A stretch of DNA of 64,000 nucleotides from positions 95,150 through 159,149 of the forward strand of contig NZ_KB889585.1 in assembly GCF_000372745.1 (NCBI RefSeq). The letters run 5' to 3'. Shown here in pieces: positions 1 through 8,233 of the stretch. The DNA is from Embleya scabrispora DSM 41855 (GTDB taxonomy: Bacteria; Actinomycetota; Actinomycetes; Streptomycetales; Streptomycetaceae). Under the pieces are notes generated by a model. That model searched no databases and had not been told where the DNA came from. It saw only the letters and a list, made by a program, of their open reading frames with translations. How positions within the stretch are numbered: position 1 is the first letter of the stretch; each line of letters starts with the position of its first letter. The position numbers and the translations under genes are program-made.

Positions 1-1435
1 CGCGGACCAGGTCCTGCGCGGCGTCCGACTTGGCCGGCAGCGTGGTGATCACCGACAGCAGGCGCGCGTCGGGTCGGACCCGCTCCGGGCCCGCGCTGTC
101 CACCCGGGTCACTCCCGGCAGCGCGGCGAGCCGGGCCGCGTAGGTGTCCACCGGGGCCTGGGCGCCGGTGCCGAGCAGCACCACGTCCAGCGTGCGGGTG
201 TCGTCGAGGCTGTAGTCCGCGCGCAGCGTGTCGCCGACCCCACGGGCCTCGGTGCTGGTCGGCAGGACCCGTTCGTCGGGCGTGCCGAACTCGACCCCGA
301 GCAGCGGCGACGCGGCCAGCAGCAGCACCGCCAGCACCGGCAGCGCGGTGAGCGCGGGCCGACGGGTGACGAAGCCGGCGAGCCGCGACCACACCGGCGC
401 CTCCGTGCCCTGGACACCTCGGATGCCCTTGATCCGCATCGACTCCACGCGCGGTCCGAGCACGGTGAGCAGGGCCGGCGCGATGATCAGCGCGGCGAGC
501 GCGGAGACGATCACCACGCCGATGCCCGCGTACGCGAACGAGCGCAGGAAGTACTGCGGGAAGACCAGCAGCACGGCGAGCGCGGCGGCCACCGTCGCGG
601 CGGAGAACAGGATGGTCCGCCCGGCCGTGCGCAGCGTGCCCACGACCGCGTCGTGCAGGTCGTGCCCCGCGCGCAGCAGCTCGCGGTGTCGGGCCACGAT
701 CAGCAGCGCGTAGTCGATCGCCAGGCCCAGGCCCAGGGCCGTGGTGAGGTTGATCGAGAAGATCGACACGTCGGTCAGACTGCCGAGGACGAACAATTCG
801 GCGAAGGTGCCCATGATCGCGATGAAGCCGATCACGAGCGGGACCAGGGCCGCGATCAGACTGCCGAAGGCGAGCACGAGCAGCAGCAGCGTCAGCGGTA
901 TCGCGATCGACTCGGCGATCGCCAGGCTCTTGCCGACCTGGCCGTTGACGGCCGGTCCGATCGAGGCGTCGCCGCCGATTCGGACCCGGAGCGGGCTGTC
1001 CGGCGGCAGCTGGGCGGCCTTGGGCAATTCGCTGATGTCGTCCTCGACCGAATGGGCGACGAGCAGCGCGCCGCGGCCCCCGTCGGCCTTGAGCCCGGGT
1101 GCGTTGGTGGTCCAGTAGGAGGCCACCTGGTCGAAGCCCGGCACGGCCGCGAGGGACGCGGTGAGTCGGCGGCCGGCCTCCGCGACGGCCGGTGCGTCGA
1201 CGCTCGAGCCGTCCTTGGCCCGGATCTCGACCACCAGGTTGGGCCGGCCGCCGAAGGTGTGCTTGATCTCGTCCTGGGCCCGGGTCGAGGCCGAGTTCGG
1301 CGCGTCGAATCCGCCCGACTGGAGCTTGCCGAAGGCGCCGAAGCCCAACCCGGCCGAGACGAGCAACAACAACGCGCCGACCACGAGCACGGCGCGTGCC
1401 CGGCGGAATACGAGATCCCCCAGTCGTTCGAGCAT
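1..1435 (-). CDS. MMPL family transporter, C-terminus outside window
   Basis: About 478 codons of an RND/MMPL-type membrane exporter are visible; the gene continues past base 1. The product starts MLERLGDLVFRRARA, has one N-terminal membrane helix (about residues 12-32), a large extracytoplasmic loop, then a block of five helices containing the family signature LAIDYALLIVARHRE, and begins the second half of the repeat with another helix after a basic loop. The ATG at 1435 is preferred because GGAAGG lies 9 bases upstream; an in-frame ATG at 1441 is only 3 bases from it. It diverges from the TetR gene at 1580, which is the usual repressor-exporter arrangement, so export of a lipid-like or toxic compound under TetR control is inferred. 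The substrate is unknown. Confidence 0.9.
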   Translation of the reverse strand, partial: MLERLGDLVFRRARAVLVVGALLLLVSAGLGFGAFGKLQSGGFDAPNSASTRAQDEIKHTFGGRPNLVVEIRAKDGSSVDAPAVAEAGRRLTASLAAVPGFDQVASYWTTNAPGLKADGGRGALLVAHSVEDDISELPKAAQLPPDSPLRVRIGGDASIGPAVNGQVGKSLAIAESIAIPLTLLLLVLAFGSLIAALVPLVIGFIAIMGTFAELFVLGSLTDVSIFSINLTTALGLGLAIDYALLIVARHRELLRAGHDLHDAVVGTLRTAGRTILFSAATVAAALAVLLVFPQYFLRSFAYAGIGVVIVSALAALIIAPALLTVLGPRVESMRIKGIRGVQGTEAPVWSRLAGFVTRRPALTALPVLAVLLLAASPLLGVEFGTPDERVLPTSTEARGVGDTLRADYSLDDTRTLDVVLLGTGAQAPVDTYAARLAALPGVTRVDSAGPERVRPDARLLSVITTLPAKSDAAQDLVR

Positions 1436-1491
1436 GATCATCGACCTTCCATGCGGTCCGTGGGAGACGGAGGGTGCCAAGGGCAGAACGT

Positions 1492-1557
1492 CATGTTGAC
1501 GCCGATAACAATGTTGTCATTGATAACTTGGCATCGAATGTGCGCAGTGTCAACATG
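1492..1557. promoter_or_regulatory. Divergent promoter with TetR-type inverted repeats
   Basis: The gap between the exporter and its TetR neighbour holds a perfect 9-bp inverted repeat, CATGTTGAC at 1492-1500 and GTCAACATG at 1549-1557. Between them lies an imperfect 16-bp palindrome, ATAACAATGTTGTCAT at 1505-1520 (6 of 8 pairs match). The outer arms contain TTGACG (forward, 1496-1501) and TTGACA (reverse, 1553-1548), which look like -35 boxes facing each gene. The region is much richer in A+T than its surroundings. Binding by the adjacent TetR protein is inferred. Confidence 0.5.
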
Positions 1558-1579
1558 GGGTTGGATCGAACGGAGAACC

Positions 1580-2269
1580 ATGGCAAGCGAGCAAGCCGCC
1601 GGCACCTCGGGTCGTCGCGGATACCACCACGGCGACCTGCGCAACGCGCTGACCGAGGCGGCGGTGGAACGGGCCCGGGCGGGAGGCCCGCAGGCGATCG
1701 TGTTGCGCGAAACGGCGCGCGCGAGCGGCGTGTCCTCCACCGCCGCCTACCGGCACTTCGCCAACCATCACGAGTTGGTTGTGGCGGTCAAGGATCGTGG
1801 CCTGGCGATGCTCGCGGCGACGATGCGGGCCGAGTTGGCCGCGGGCGAGCCGTGTCCCGATCCGGGGGACGAGGCGCTGCGTCGGCTGCGCGCCGCGGGG
1901 CTGGGCTACGTGCGCTTCGCGTTCGCCGAGCCCGGCCTGTTCCGGACCATCTTCCACGGAGTCACCGAGGGCGACCCGATGATCGGTCGTCGGCAGGCGG
2001 CTGCCGCCGCGGGTGACGGCGAGGGGCATCTGCCCGGCACGCCGGACGAGTCGGAGGAGTCCTACACGCTGATGTCCCAGGCGTTGGACGAACTGGTCGT
2101 GCTCGGCCGGCTCCCGGCCGAGCGCCGCAAGTACTCGGACGTGGTGATGTGGTCCGCCGTGCACGGCCTGAGCGTGCTGCTGCTGGACACCGAACTGGCC
2201 CATCTCCCGGACGAGATCAAGGCGGACATCGTCCGGCGCGGCATCGACGTGGCGCTGAACGGCCTGTGA
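1580..2269 (+). CDS. TetR/AcrR family transcriptional regulator
   Basis: A 229-residue regulator. The N-terminal helix-turn-helix is seen at about residues 15-60: GYHHGDLRNALTEAA, then VLRETARASGVSSTAAYRHF, the recognition helix ending in AYRHF as in the TetR family. The C-terminal part (about 90-225) is an all-helical ligand-binding domain resembling the TetR_C/WHG type (LGYVRFAFAEPGLFRTIF). The ATG at 1580 follows GGAG at 1572 and starts just before the domain; the open frame extends much further upstream but without family similarity. It is divergent from the MMPL exporter and probably represses both genes through the repeats at 1492-1557. The ligand is unknown. Confidence 0.9.
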   Translation: MASEQAAGTSGRRGYHHGDLRNALTEAAVERARAGGPQAIVLRETARASGVSSTAAYRHFANHHELVVAVKDRGLAMLAATMRAELAAGEPCPDPGDEALRRLRAAGLGYVRFAFAEPGLFRTIFHGVTEGDPMIGRRQAAAAAGDGEGHLPGTPDESEESYTLMSQALDELVVLGRLPAERRKYSDVVMWSAVHGLSVLLLDTELAHLPDEIKADIVRRGIDVALNGL

Positions 2270-2343
2270 GGCCGGTTGCGGCCGTCCCCCATTAGGTCTC
2301 GTCCGACGGGCGCGGGCGGTCGCCCGCTCCCAGGATCGAAGGC

Positions 2344-3096
2344 ATGAGCGCCGACTTCGCAACCAGGACCGCCATCGTCACCGGTGCCGCCTCGGGCATC
2401 GGTGCCGCGATCGCCCGCCGACTCGCCGCCGACGGCGCGAACGTCGTGGTCGCCGACCTCGACGACGTCGGCGCCGCTCGCGTCGCCGCCGAGATCGCCG
2501 AGGCCGGCGGCATCGCTCGGGGCATGCGGGTGGACGTGGCCGAGCCGGAGTCGTGCGCGGCGCTCGTGCGTGCGGCGGTGGAGGTGTTCGGCGGGCTGCA
2601 CCTCGCGGTGAACAACGCGGGCATCACCGGCCCGCACGCGCACACCGGCGAGTACCCGACGGACGGCTGGCGCAGGGTGATCGACATCAACCTCGGCGGC
2701 GTCTTCTACGGGATGCGTCACCAGATCCCGGCGATGCTGGAGTGCGGTGGCGGTGCGATCGTCAACATGGCGTCGATCCTGTCCTCGGTCGGCTTCCCGA
2801 ACGCGGTCGGCTACGTGGCCGCCAAACACGGCGTGCTGGGCCTGACCAAGACCGCCGCGATCGAATACGCGCAGCGCGGGATTCGGATCAACGCGGTCGG
2901 CCCGGGCTTCATCGAGACCCCGTTGCTCAAGGAATCCGACGCCGAGGCGCACGCCGCGCTGGCCCGACTGCACCCGATGGGCCGGCTCGGCACGGTCGAC
3001 GAGGTGGTCGAACCGGTCGTCTTCCTGCTCTCGGATCGAGCCGCGTTCGTCACCGGCAGCTACCACCTGGTGGACGGCGGCTACACCGCGCCGTAG
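2344..3096 (+). CDS. SDR family NAD(P)-dependent oxidoreductase
   Basis: A 250-residue classical short-chain dehydrogenase. Visible motifs are the cofactor-binding TGAASGIG (residues 13-20), NNAG (90-93), catalytic Ser144, and Tyr157/Lys161 in YVAAK, with the C-terminal FVTGSYHLVDGGYTAP typical of FabG-like enzymes. An Asp at the end of the second strand (VVVADLDD) suggests NAD(H) rather than NADP(H). Length is normal for the family. The substrate cannot be told from sequence. Its stop codon is directly followed by the decayed tail of an alcohol dehydrogenase, so whatever once lay between them has been deleted. Confidence 0.9.
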   Translation: MSADFATRTAIVTGAASGIGAAIARRLAADGANVVVADLDDVGAARVAAEIAEAGGIARGMRVDVAEPESCAALVRAAVEVFGGLHLAVNNAGITGPHAHTGEYPTDGWRRVIDINLGGVFYGMRHQIPAMLECGGGAIVNMASILSSVGFPNAVGYVAAKHGVLGLTKTAAIEYAQRGIRINAVGPGFIETPLLKESDAEAHAALARLHPMGRLGTVDEVVEPVVFLLSDRAAFVTGSYHLVDGGYTAP

Positions 3097-3496
3097 CTCG
3101 GGCGCGCATCTGGCGATCAGGTCCGACGACAAGGCCGCCGACATCGTCCGCGAGGCCACCGACGGCCTCGGCGCGCAGCTCGTGCTCGACTTCGCGGGCG
3201 TGCGGCCCACCGTCGACCCGGCCGCCAGGTGCGCGGCCGTGGAGAGCGACCTGACCATCGTCGGCATCGGCGGCGGCATCCTCCCGGTCGGCTTCGGCCT
3301 GCTCCCGTACGAGTGCTCGGTCGGCACGCCCTACCGGGGCACCCGCGCCGAACTGATCGAACTCATCGAGCCGGCCCGGCACGGCGCGGTGAGCGCGTAT
3401 GTGGAGAAGTTCCCGCTCGAGCAGGCGCCGGATGTGTACGACCGACAGCACCACGGCCGGATCAACGGCCGCGCGGTGCTCGTCCCGGGCGCCTGA
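3097..3496 (+). pseudogene. 3' remnant of a zinc-type (MDR) alcohol dehydrogenase
   Basis: Immediately after the SDR stop, one frame reads SGAHLAIRSDDKAADIVREA and continues through LVLDFAGV, TIVGIGGG, LPYECSVGTPYRGTRAELIE and FPLEQAPDVYDR to a stop at 3494-3496. This is the C-terminal third (about 130 residues) of NAD(P)-dependent medium-chain alcohol dehydrogenases, which normally have about 345 residues. The catalytic zinc-binding N-terminal half is absent and there is no ribosome site in front of the remnant. An internal GTG at 3182 could start 104 residues, but that piece could not be catalytic. A deletion fusing this tail to the SDR gene end is inferred. Confidence 0.75.
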
Positions 3497-3518
3497 TCGA
3501 AGCGCGATCGGCCGGACG

Positions 3519-3539
3519 GAATACCTCGCCGGGGTATTC
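3519..3539. promoter_or_regulatory. 21-bp palindrome upstream of TPR gene
   Basis: GAATACC (3519-3525) and GGTATTC (3533-3539) form a perfect 7-bp inverted repeat around a 7-base spacer, 50 bases before the TPR gene start. It could be an operator or a weak hairpin terminator of the old dehydrogenase gene; its A+T content and symmetry favour an operator. Confidence 0.35.
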
Positions 3540-3589
3540 GGTTCTGCCTGGTGTCCGAAGCCGTCACGAGCATCGCGAAAGGAGCCACC

Positions 3590-3940
3590 GTGACGCTGAC
3601 CCTGGAGAACTACCGAGTTGCCGAGGAACTGGTCGAGCGACGCGACCCGTTGGGCGCGCTGCGCGTCCTGGAGCCGGTGCTGGAGGACGAGCGCGACAAC
3701 GTGGCCGTGCAGCAACTGGCCGGCCGGGCCTACTTCCTCTCGCTCCAACTCCGCCGGGCCGAGGCGACGCTGCGCCGGGTGGTCGAGCTGGACCCGTGTG
3801 ACGCGTGGGCCACGCACGCGCTCGGCCGGACCCTGGAGCGGGCCGGCCGCGGCACGGAGGCCGCGCCGTACCTGCGGCTCGCCGCGGCGATGAACCCGGA
3901 GCCGGAGTACACGGCGGCAGCGGCGAAGTACGCCGACTGA
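3590..3940 (+). CDS. Small tetratricopeptide repeat protein
   Basis: A 116-residue helical protein, starting MTLTLENYRVAEELVERRDP. The GTG at 3590 is chosen because GAAAGGAG lies at 3577-3584; longer in-frame starts lack a ribosome site. Two to three degenerate TPR units are visible, for example AGRAYFLSLQLRRAEATLRR followed by VVELDPCDAWATHALGRTLE, with the usual spaced small and aromatic residues. Such short TPR proteins act as protein-interaction adaptors; no partner is evident from the neighbourhood. It converges on the lysoplasmalogenase gene. Confidence 0.75.
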   Translation: MTLTLENYRVAEELVERRDPLGALRVLEPVLEDERDNVAVQQLAGRAYFLSLQLRRAEATLRRVVELDPCDAWATHALGRTLERAGRGTEAAPYLRLAAAMNPEPEYTAAAAKYAD

Positions 3941-3946
3941 GCCGAC

Positions 3947-4627
3947 TCAGCCCGACGAGGCGGCGGACCGACGGTCCGCCGCCTCGTCGGCGTTCCGACG
4001 AGCGAACGGCCACGTCGCCCAGGTGAGCACGAGGAGCAACTGGGCGGCCACGTACGTGGGCATCACCACCGCGTCCTGCCCCGGCACCAGGTCCACGTCG
4101 GCGATGCCCAGCGCGATCACCGCGTCCGAGAGCAGGAACAACGCACCGCCGAGACCGGTACGCCGGCCCGCACCCGCCGCGTACGCCGCCATCGCGGTGA
4201 GCAGCAGGCTGTAGCCCAGGACCGGCACCAGCAACTCGTCCAGGCCGCGCCACACCAGCGCCATCGTCGCGCCCCACGCGAGCAGGTACCCGACGGCCCG
4301 GCCCGCCGAGAGCGCGGCGCCCATGCGCCCGAAGGCCAGGAGATAGCAGACGTGCCCGACCGCGAATCCGGCCATCCCGATCATGAAGGTCGCTTCGCGG
4401 TCCACGAGCAGCCCGACATCGCCGACGAACCCACCCACCAGGGCGCCGATCGGCAGCCACGGGTCGCGCCCCGCACCGGGTCGTGCGGCCGCCCACACGA
4501 AGGCGATCAGCACCGGCATCAGCAGCGTCTTGCTCACCCAGCGGGGTCCGTCGACGCCGGCCGCGGCCAGCACCGTGTCGGTGGCGCCCAGGGTCAGGTA
4601 CGCGACGAGCAGCGCGCGTGCCCTCAC
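3947..4627 (-). CDS. Lysoplasmalogenase (YhhN family)
   Basis: A 226-residue polytopic membrane protein of the YhhN/TMEM86 family, whose characterised members hydrolyse the vinyl-ether bond of lysoplasmalogens. About eight hydrophobic helices are seen. Family-like segments include WVSKTLLMPVL near the N-terminus, GALVGGFVGDVGLL, and GGALFLLSDAVIAL, the last two carrying the conserved acidic residues. The GTG at 4627 overlaps the upstream desaturase stop by four bases (GTGA), a typical translational coupling. A longer start at 4681 would add an arginine-rich leader inside the upstream gene and is not favoured. The pairing with a sterol-desaturase-like enzyme suggests a lipid or ether-lipid modification unit. 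Confidence 0.8.
   Translation of the reverse strand: MRARALLVAYLTLGATDTVLAAAGVDGPRWVSKTLLMPVLIAFVWAAARPGAGRDPWLPIGALVGGFVGDVGLLVDREATFMIGMAGFAVGHVCYLLAFGRMGAALSAGRAVGYLLAWGATMALVWRGLDELLVPVLGYSLLLTAMAAYAAGAGRRTGLGGALFLLSDAVIALGIADVDLVPGQDAVVMPTYVAAQLLLVLTWATWPFARRNADEAADRRSAASSG
3952..3990. terminator. 18-bp perfect hairpin between convergent genes
   Basis: CCGACGAGGCGGCGGACC (3952-3969) pairs exactly with 3973-3990 around a GAC loop. It lies 11 bases after the TPR stop and inside the last codons of the convergent lysoplasmalogenase gene, so the same DNA encodes that protein's Ala/Asp/Arg-rich tail and probably terminates both transcripts. Confidence 0.65.
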
Positions 4628-5484
4628 GCGCCGGCCCGGGCGACGGCGGGCGGCTCGGTCGTTGCGGTCGCGGGCTGCCAACCGGGTCCGCGCAGCACCC
4701 GGCCGAAGCGCACCCGCCAGGTGCCCGCGGCCCGGACGTCACGCGCGATGGCCGCGTACTCGTGGAAGGCCACCCGCAGCGGGTTGTACGTCTCGATGTT
4801 CTTGGTGAGCCCGTAGTTCACCGGCTCGCCCTCGGGCTCGAAGCTGCGGAACAGCCGGTCCCACAGGATCAGGATGCCGCCGTAGTTGCGGTCCAGGTAC
4901 TGCCGGTTCGAACCGTGGTGCACGCGGTGGTGCGAAGGCGTGTTGAAGACGTACTCGATCGGCTTCCAGAGCTTGTCGATCCGCTCGGTGTGGATCCAGA
5001 ACTGGTACAGCAGGTTGATCGAGAAGGATGTGACCACCATCGTCAGCGGGAAGCCGAGCAGCAACATCGGCCCGATGAACACGATGTGGTGTGCCCCGGT
5101 CCAGGTCTGTCGCAGCGCGGTGGAGAGGTTGTAGTGCCGGCTGGAGTGGTGCACGACATGGCTGGCCCACAACAGCCGGATCTCGTGCCCGGCGCGATGC
5201 TCCCAGTAGTAGAAGAAGTCCACGCCGACGATCACCAGCACCCACGCCCACCACGTGTGCTCCAGCCGCAGCGGGGTCGACTCGTGCAGCCCGTCCCAGG
5301 CGAGCACGGTCAACAACCCCCAGCCGAGCCCCGCCGCGATGCTGCCCAGGCCCATGGTCAGGCTCGTCGCGGTGTCCTTCACCGCGTACCCGCGCTCGTC
5401 GTCGTCGGGGGCGAATCGATACGACACCCACTCGACGACCAAGAGGAGGGTGAAGGCCGGAATGGCGAGCACCGTGAGGTCCAT
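4624..5484 (-). CDS. Sterol desaturase / fatty acid hydroxylase family protein
   Basis: A 286-residue integral membrane di-iron enzyme. The three histidine clusters are present: HRAGH (about residue 96), HVVHHSSRHYN (about 109-119) and the C-terminal HHRVHHGSN (about 189-197). Hydrophobic segments flank them, placing the metal site on the cytoplasmic face. Family members introduce hydroxyl groups or double bonds into lipids or cleave alkyl ethers using O2; the substrate here is not predictable. The TMEM189/alkylglycerol monooxygenase group is related, which fits the coupled lysoplasmalogenase gene downstream. The two genes share a GTGA overlap and form an operon. Confidence 0.85.
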   Translation of the reverse strand: MDLTVLAIPAFTLLLVVEWVSYRFAPDDDERGYAVKDTATSLTMGLGSIAAGLGWGLLTVLAWDGLHESTPLRLEHTWWAWVLVIVGVDFFYYWEHRAGHEIRLLWASHVVHHSSRHYNLSTALRQTWTGAHHIVFIGPMLLLGFPLTMVVTSFSINLLYQFWIHTERIDKLWKPIEYVFNTPSHHRVHHGSNRQYLDRNYGGILILWDRLFRSFEPEGEPVNYGLTKNIETYNPLRVAFHEYAAIARDVRAAGTWRVRFGRVLRGPGWQPATATTEPPAVARAGA

Positions 5485-5592
5485 GTCTCGGACCCTACTG
5501 GCGAGTAACGCCGGGCGGAAGAGGTGATTTCCCGCTGTTTTTCCCGGTGGTGCCCGATACTCCCGGACACCACCGACGCCCCGGTCATCGCC

Positions 5593-5641
5593 GAAGCCCC
5601 CGGCCGCCGTCGCAGACGAGCCGGGGGCGATCGGGGGCTTC
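5593..5641 (-). terminator. Nested GC-rich inverted repeats, likely terminator
   Basis: GAAGCCCCC (5593-5601) pairs with GGGGGCTTC (5633-5641), and the overlapping GCCCCCGGC (5596-5604) pairs with GCCGGGGGC (5620-5628), so two alternative hairpins are possible. They lie just after the stop of the PRC/DUF2382 gene at 5666 and before the desaturase gene. Confidence 0.55.
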
Positions 5642-5665
5642 GCGGGAGACCGAGCGGGGCGGGGC

Positions 5666-6772
5666 CTACTTGTTCATGTTCTTGTCCGGACGCTCGCCCT
5701 TGCCGTCGAGGACCTGCATCTTGTCCCCGTCGTGCAGTTCGATGCGTTCGCGCCGGACCTCCTCGGTCACCCGCTGCTCGCCCTGCACCTTCTTGGCGAC
5801 CAGCCGGATGCGCTCCACCGGGACGACGTCCTTGCGGACGACGACCCGTTCGGCGTGCAGCACGAGCTCGCGCGTGCTCTCGCGCATGTCCGGGCCCTCG
5901 AGCGCGGCACGGCGGTTGGAGCTGTCGATCGGCTCGCGGATGATCTCCCACTCCTCGTGCATCACCGGCACGACCTTGTCCACGCGCTCGGTCTCGATCA
6001 CCTTGCGCAGCCTCACGCGCCCGGCCTCGACCATCTCGACGTGCACGTCCAGCCGCTCCTCGGAGCGGGTCATCGCGTCGTCGGTACCGGCCTTGGCGGT
6101 GCCCATCTCGGCCCCGGCCGCGCGGGTCGTGGTCGAGGACCGCATCCCGGCCTTGGTGTCCGCCTCCATCCCCTCCCGGCCGTGCCGACCGGTCGCGGTG
6201 CCGCCGAGCCCGGCGGCCGTCGTGGTCGAGGACGGCGTGTCGGCGCGGGCCGACGGCGGGTCGTTGGTGCGCACCGAGGGATCGTGCTTGCCGGTCAGCT
6301 CCTCGAAGCCGTTGTCCGAACCCGCGAGCTGCGACTTGGACATGTCCGCCCGTCGGTGGGTGTCGGCCGCGCCGGCGGTGCCGGCGGCTCCGGCCGCCGC
6401 CGTACCGGCTGCGTCGGTGCCGGTTCCCTGCGAGGGCTCGGTGCGGGTCATGCCGCTGGACGGCGTGACGCTGTAGTGGCGGTAGAGGCGGGCCTCCTCC
6501 TCCGGCGAGAGGTGCTCGTCGGTGCCCAGGCTCGGCGCCTCCTTGACGAGTTCCTTGTCGAAGGGCACACGCAGGTCGTCGCCCTGCATGTCGGCAGGGC
6601 CCAGCGGCACGAAGCTCTCTCGTCCGCCGAACATGCCGGTCTTGACGGTGACCCATTCCGGCTCGCCGGTGCGGTCGTCCAGGTACACCTGGCCGATGGT
6701 CCCGATCTTGCTGCCTTCGGAATCGACGACCTTGCGGCCGATCAGTTCCTGCGGGGTGACATTCGTCTTCAC
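5666..6772 (-). CDS. PRC-barrel and DUF2382 domain protein
   Basis: A 368-residue protein. Residues about 1-80 are a PRC-barrel (TPQELIGRKVVDSEGSKIG, then YLDDRTGEPEWVTVKTGMFG). A long low-complexity linker rich in Ala, Thr, Gly and Asp follows. The C-terminal 110 residues are a DUF2382 domain (SEERLDVHVEMVEAGRVRLR, then VPVMHEEWEIIREPI). This arrangement is common in desiccation- or stress-related proteins of actinobacteria and Deinococcus; the molecular role is unknown. The GTG at 6772 follows AGGAG by 9 bases, and the PRC barrel starts there. No membrane segment or signal peptide is seen, so it is probably cytoplasmic. Confidence 0.85.
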   Translation of the reverse strand: MKTNVTPQELIGRKVVDSEGSKIGTIGQVYLDDRTGEPEWVTVKTGMFGGRESFVPLGPADMQGDDLRVPFDKELVKEAPSLGTDEHLSPEEEARLYRHYSVTPSSGMTRTEPSQGTGTDAAGTAAAGAAGTAGAADTHRRADMSKSQLAGSDNGFEELTGKHDPSVRTNDPPSARADTPSSTTTAAGLGGTATGRHGREGMEADTKAGMRSSTTTRAAGAEMGTAKAGTDDAMTRSEERLDVHVEMVEAGRVRLRKVIETERVDKVVPVMHEEWEIIREPIDSSNRRAALEGPDMRESTRELVLHAERVVVRKDVVPVERIRLVAKKVQGEQRVTEEVRRERIELHDGDKMQVLDGKGERPDKNMNK

Positions 6773-7099
6773 GAGCCAACGCTCCTGTTCCCGGCGTCGC
6801 GGCAAGGTGTCGCGACATGGCGGTCGTCGTGTGGGAGCTCCGTTCACCAGCAGACGGCGAATCGGCCGAAGGGACAACCGGAGGCGGCCGGGGCGGTGTC
6901 GACCGGGTGCCCGTCGCGGCGCTGTCATCTGCGGGAATACAACCGGTGCCGGCCGGTGGCGGACCGAGTGGGATTCACCCGAACGGGTGAGTGACCAACC
7001 GCGTTCGACCGGATACCGAGTCGACTGTCCGTGCTGCTCGGGACGGCTTCGGCGGCGCGCGCCCCGGGATAGGCCCATCACAATTTGTAGGCTTTCGGC
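6773..7099. promoter_or_regulatory. Divergent intergenic region with 16-bp palindrome
   Basis: This 327-base gap separates the PRC/DUF2382 gene from the GNAT gene. It contains a perfect palindrome, TCACCCG-AA-CGGGTGA, at 6975-6990, a likely operator. A -10-like TAGGCT at 7088-7093 lies six bases before the GNAT ATG. No open frame with family similarity was seen in the rest. Confidence 0.4.
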
Positions 7100-7561
7100 A
7101 TGACCATGACCATCCGCCCGGCGACGGCTCGGGATCTGCCCGGGCTGCTCGCGCTGTACGCCGAGTTCCACCCCGACGACGTGCCGCTGCCGGTCGAGGA
7201 CGCCTACCTGATCTGGGCGGACATCGCCACGCAGCGTGGTCGCACGGTGCTGGTCGCGGACTTGGACGGGGACGTCGTCGGCACCGCCGACTGCGCGGTG
7301 TTGCCCAACCTCACCCGAGGCGGGCGCCCGATCATGTTCGTGGAGAACGTCGTGGTGGCGGCGACGCGCCGCAGGCAGGGCACCGGCCGCCGACTGTTGG
7401 CCGCCGCCGGCACGCTTGCCGCCGACGCGGGGTGCTACAAGCTGCAACTCCTGGCCGCGGACAGCGCCGAGGCACACGAGTTCTACCGCGCCTGCGGTTT
7501 CGAGAGCCGGGCTCAGGGCTTCCGCCGATACCTGCGGCCCGTCTCGTCGACTACCCCCTAG
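7100..7561 (+). CDS. GNAT family N-acetyltransferase
   Basis: A 153-residue single-domain acetyltransferase. The start MTMTIRPATARDLPGLLALY is the classic first strand and helix; motif A, the acetyl-CoA pyrophosphate site, is seen as VVVAATRRRQGTGRRLL (about residues 88-104), and the C-terminal AHEFYRACGFE is the conserved motif B. The substrate is not predictable. TAGGCT at 7088-7093 ends six bases before the ATG and there is no Shine-Dalgarno sequence, so the mRNA is probably leaderless. Confidence 0.88.
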   Translation: MTMTIRPATARDLPGLLALYAEFHPDDVPLPVEDAYLIWADIATQRGRTVLVADLDGDVVGTADCAVLPNLTRGGRPIMFVENVVVAATRRRQGTGRRLLAAAGTLAADAGCYKLQLLAADSAEAHEFYRACGFESRAQGFRRYLRPVSSTTP

Positions 7562-7592
7562 GGCGGGCCTGGGACGGGCCTGGAGCGGGCCG

Positions 7593-7829
7593 CTACCCGC
7601 CTGTGCGCCAGGGGCCGCCGAGGGAGCCCTCCGGTGGGTCGGCCGGGCCGTTGTGCAGCCAGCCGGTGCCTCGGCAGTGCGGGCAGCGGGTGCCGGCCCA
7701 GATCGTGGACACCTCGCGATGCCGGCTGCGATACACCCGGCCGGAGGTGTCCAGGCCGGTGCCCTGGCAACCCGTGCATCGGATCGCGTCGCCCGCCGTG
7801 GACTCGTCGTGTCCGGCTTCCTCCGTCAC
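7593..7829 (-). CDS. Small protein with two CxxCxGxG zinc-finger motifs
   Basis: A 78-residue protein with two copies of the DnaJ-type zinc-binding motif, CTGCQGTG and CPHCRGTG, separated by about 26 residues. These motifs in DnaJ form one zinc site from two repeats. No J-domain or membrane segment is present. The GTG at 7829 has AAGGGGGA just upstream; longer frames lack a ribosome site. The family appears as a stand-alone small protein in streptomycetes, but its role is unknown to me; RNA- or protein-binding is a guess. Confidence 0.65.
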   Translation of the reverse strand: MTEEAGHDESTAGDAIRCTGCQGTGLDTSGRVYRSRHREVSTIWAGTRCPHCRGTGWLHNGPADPPEGSLGGPWRTGG

Positions 7830-8233
7830 CGCGTCCCCCTTCGATCGGTGTGCGCCCGCGACCGAGCCGTATCGCGTTCCGTAGTGGGCGCGTGTACACC
7901 CAGTATTCGCGCGCCGTGCGCTCGGCGCGGGGATTCGGGACACGAAGGTTTTCGGGTCGGGTGCGCCGGAGTGCGCCGGGCCGATGCGCCGTCGGCCCGG
8001 GCCGCGGCGCATCGGGATCGGGTCGGCCGGGGTGCGTATTGCAATCCCTTTGCCCGATTGTTTCGCTACGTTGGAAAGAAATAATCTCCGAAATGACACG
8101 CGCAGCTCGGATCGTGGATACAGTTTTCGATCGAATTGTCGAGTGCCGGCAGGGGCAATTCGGACGGCCATTTCCACGATGATATTATTGCGCCGATCGG
8201 TGTGCGGGACGACAACAGCTCGGGAGCAAGGCG
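7830..8233. other. Intergenic region, relatively AT-rich
   Basis: About 400 bases between the zinc-finger protein gene and the glycosyltransferase gene. The second half (8040-8200) is clearly poorer in G+C than its neighbours, as expected for a promoter region, but no -35/-10 pair or palindrome stood out. Short frames here are arginine-rich shadows and none was judged real. Confidence 0.4.
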
